Assembly: GCA_021296375.1 (NCBI GenBank)
Contig: JAGWAQ010000101.1
Coordinates: forward strand, 1 to 6,239
DNA length: 6,239 bases
Direction of reading: 5' to 3'
DNA from: Alphaproteobacteria bacterium
Lineage (GTDB): Bacteria; Pseudomonadota; Alphaproteobacteria; Puniceispirillales; UBA1172
Part shown: in pieces, positions 5,471 to 6,239 of the stretch
Numbering within the stretch: position 1 is the stretch's first letter
Layout of the letters: every line of letters begins with the position of its first letter
Program-made: the position numbers and the translations under genes
Notes under the pieces: generated by a model
What the model saw: only the letters and a program-made list of their open reading frames with translations
The model's database searches: none
What the model was told of the DNA's origin: nothing

Positions 5471-6239
5471 TTATTCACAAATGTGGCGGGCGTAATCCGT
5501 GTCATTGGTGAAGTCGCCGTTATGCGCGGTCAAGGCGGTGTAGAAATCTGACCGGCTGGCAAACCCGAAGGGGTAATAGCAGGCGGTGGGGTCATCTTCA
5601 TAAATCAGGGTTGAGTTATCGATCGCAAAAGCATTGGACACCGTGCAGCCGGATGCTGTGCATGAGGAAACCGAAAGCGCATCGGTCATGCCGGAGACTT
5701 TCAGTTGGGTGGTGTTGCTGTCGATGCAACCGGACGGGCTGTAGGACTGAATGGTGAAGCTGATGCTGCTGTCAGAGGTCGATACACCTGACGTCAGGCG
5801 CGCCACGCAACGGCGGTCGGCGGTGGTCAGGGTGCAGTCGGATTCCGTGCAGGTGCAACGGCGAATATTGATGTTGTTCGACAGCTTGATCTTATGGGCA
5901 ACGGTATCAAGACCATCACAATAAACAATCGTGCGGCCACGCGGCAGATTAATATCAGAACTGTCGGAAGCGGCATGGATCCCGTCACAAAGAGACCCCT
6001 GGGTCTTGTTGAAAGGGTTGCTCTTGCCCAGGTCATCATTAGCGCCATTGGTGAAGGACACGAGGTCCGATACCATCTGCCAGCATTTATTGGCCGTCGT
6101 GATGTTTTTGGTCAGGTCTGAACGCGCCGACAGGTTATTTTCAATCGACACCACATCGGTATTGATGGTGCGGTCAATAAAATTACCAACATCCTTGGAC
6201 ACTTCATCTTTGGTGGTATCGATATAAAGCTGATACCCC
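5471..6239 (-). CDS. Cysteine-rich exported or surface protein, 5' truncated by window edge
   Basis: The reading frame is open to the window edge (first full codon at 6238, 255 residues visible). A GTG at 6202 is in frame, but coding sequence continues upstream of it (G-Y-Q-L-Y-I-D-T-T-K-D-E-V), so I treat the gene as partial. No family is recognised. Residues 1-60 look like an amphipathic helix (S-K-D-V-G-N-F-I-D-R-T-I-N), as would follow a membrane anchor in a pilin-like or anchored ectodomain. The rest holds 12 cysteines (52, 84, 107, 128, 130, 135, 144, 171, 193, 198, 220, 254), clustered as RRCTCTESDC...RRC (127-144), and is rich in Ser, Thr, Asp and Asn. The last residues are H-I-C-E, with cysteine second from the end, as in the two downstream proteins. 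Extracytoplasmic location is inferred from the many cysteines and composition. The signal or anchor is outside the window. Confidence 0.82.
   Translation of the reverse strand, partial: GYQLYIDTTKDEVSKDVGNFIDRTINTDVVSIENNLSARSDLTKNITTANKCWQMVSDLVSFTNGANDDLGKSNPFNKTQGSLCDGIHAASDSSDINLPRGRTIVYCDGLDTVAHKIKLSNNINIRRCTCTESDCTLTTADRRCVARLTSGVSTSDSSISFTIQSYSPSGCIDSNTTQLKVSGMTDALSVSSCTASGCTVSNAFAIDNSTLIYEDDPTACYYPFGFASRSDFYTALTAHNGDFTNDTDYARHICE

Overview
The window reads as a piece of a Gram-negative chromosome, most likely from an alphaproteobacterium. The basis is a thiBPQ-type thiamine transporter operon behind a TPP riboswitch, moderate-to-high GC on that side, and exported proteins with Sec-type signals. 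Genus cannot be fixed from the sequence. Every gene I can support is on the minus strand, so transcription runs from high to low coordinates.

Right half (about 3043-6239): three consecutive genes for exported or surface proteins I do not recognise. The first (5471-6239) is cut by the window edge and is a 12-cysteine ectodomain. Next is a 172-bp AT-rich spacer with nested inverted repeats and an A/T run. Then comes a 615-residue secreted protein (3451-5298) with 16 cysteines, degenerate repeats and a C-terminal segment resembling a C-type-lectin-like fold. Last is a 117-residue secreted protein (3043-3396), 54 bp downstream; that gap holds a perfect tandem duplication of 20 bp. All three proteins end with a penultimate cysteine and share a D-N-[STA]-[ST] motif. 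They are probably parts of one extracellular or envelope system, but no function can be assigned.

Centre (2759-3042): a strong intrinsic terminator closes the secreted-protein unit. Its U-tract DNA runs into a perfect TTGACA -35 box, 17 bp from a -10-like TAGGCT. The predicted start of transcription lies at the base of P1 of a TPP riboswitch.

Left half (1-2758): thiB (periplasmic thiamine/TMP/TPP-binding protein), thiP (fused two-domain permease) and the first 28 codons of thiQ (ATPase). The spacing is 24 bp, then an 8-bp overlap. The model is repression of thiamine-compound uptake by TPP through the riboswitch. The solid part of the window is the thi operon; the unexplained part is the secreted-protein cluster.
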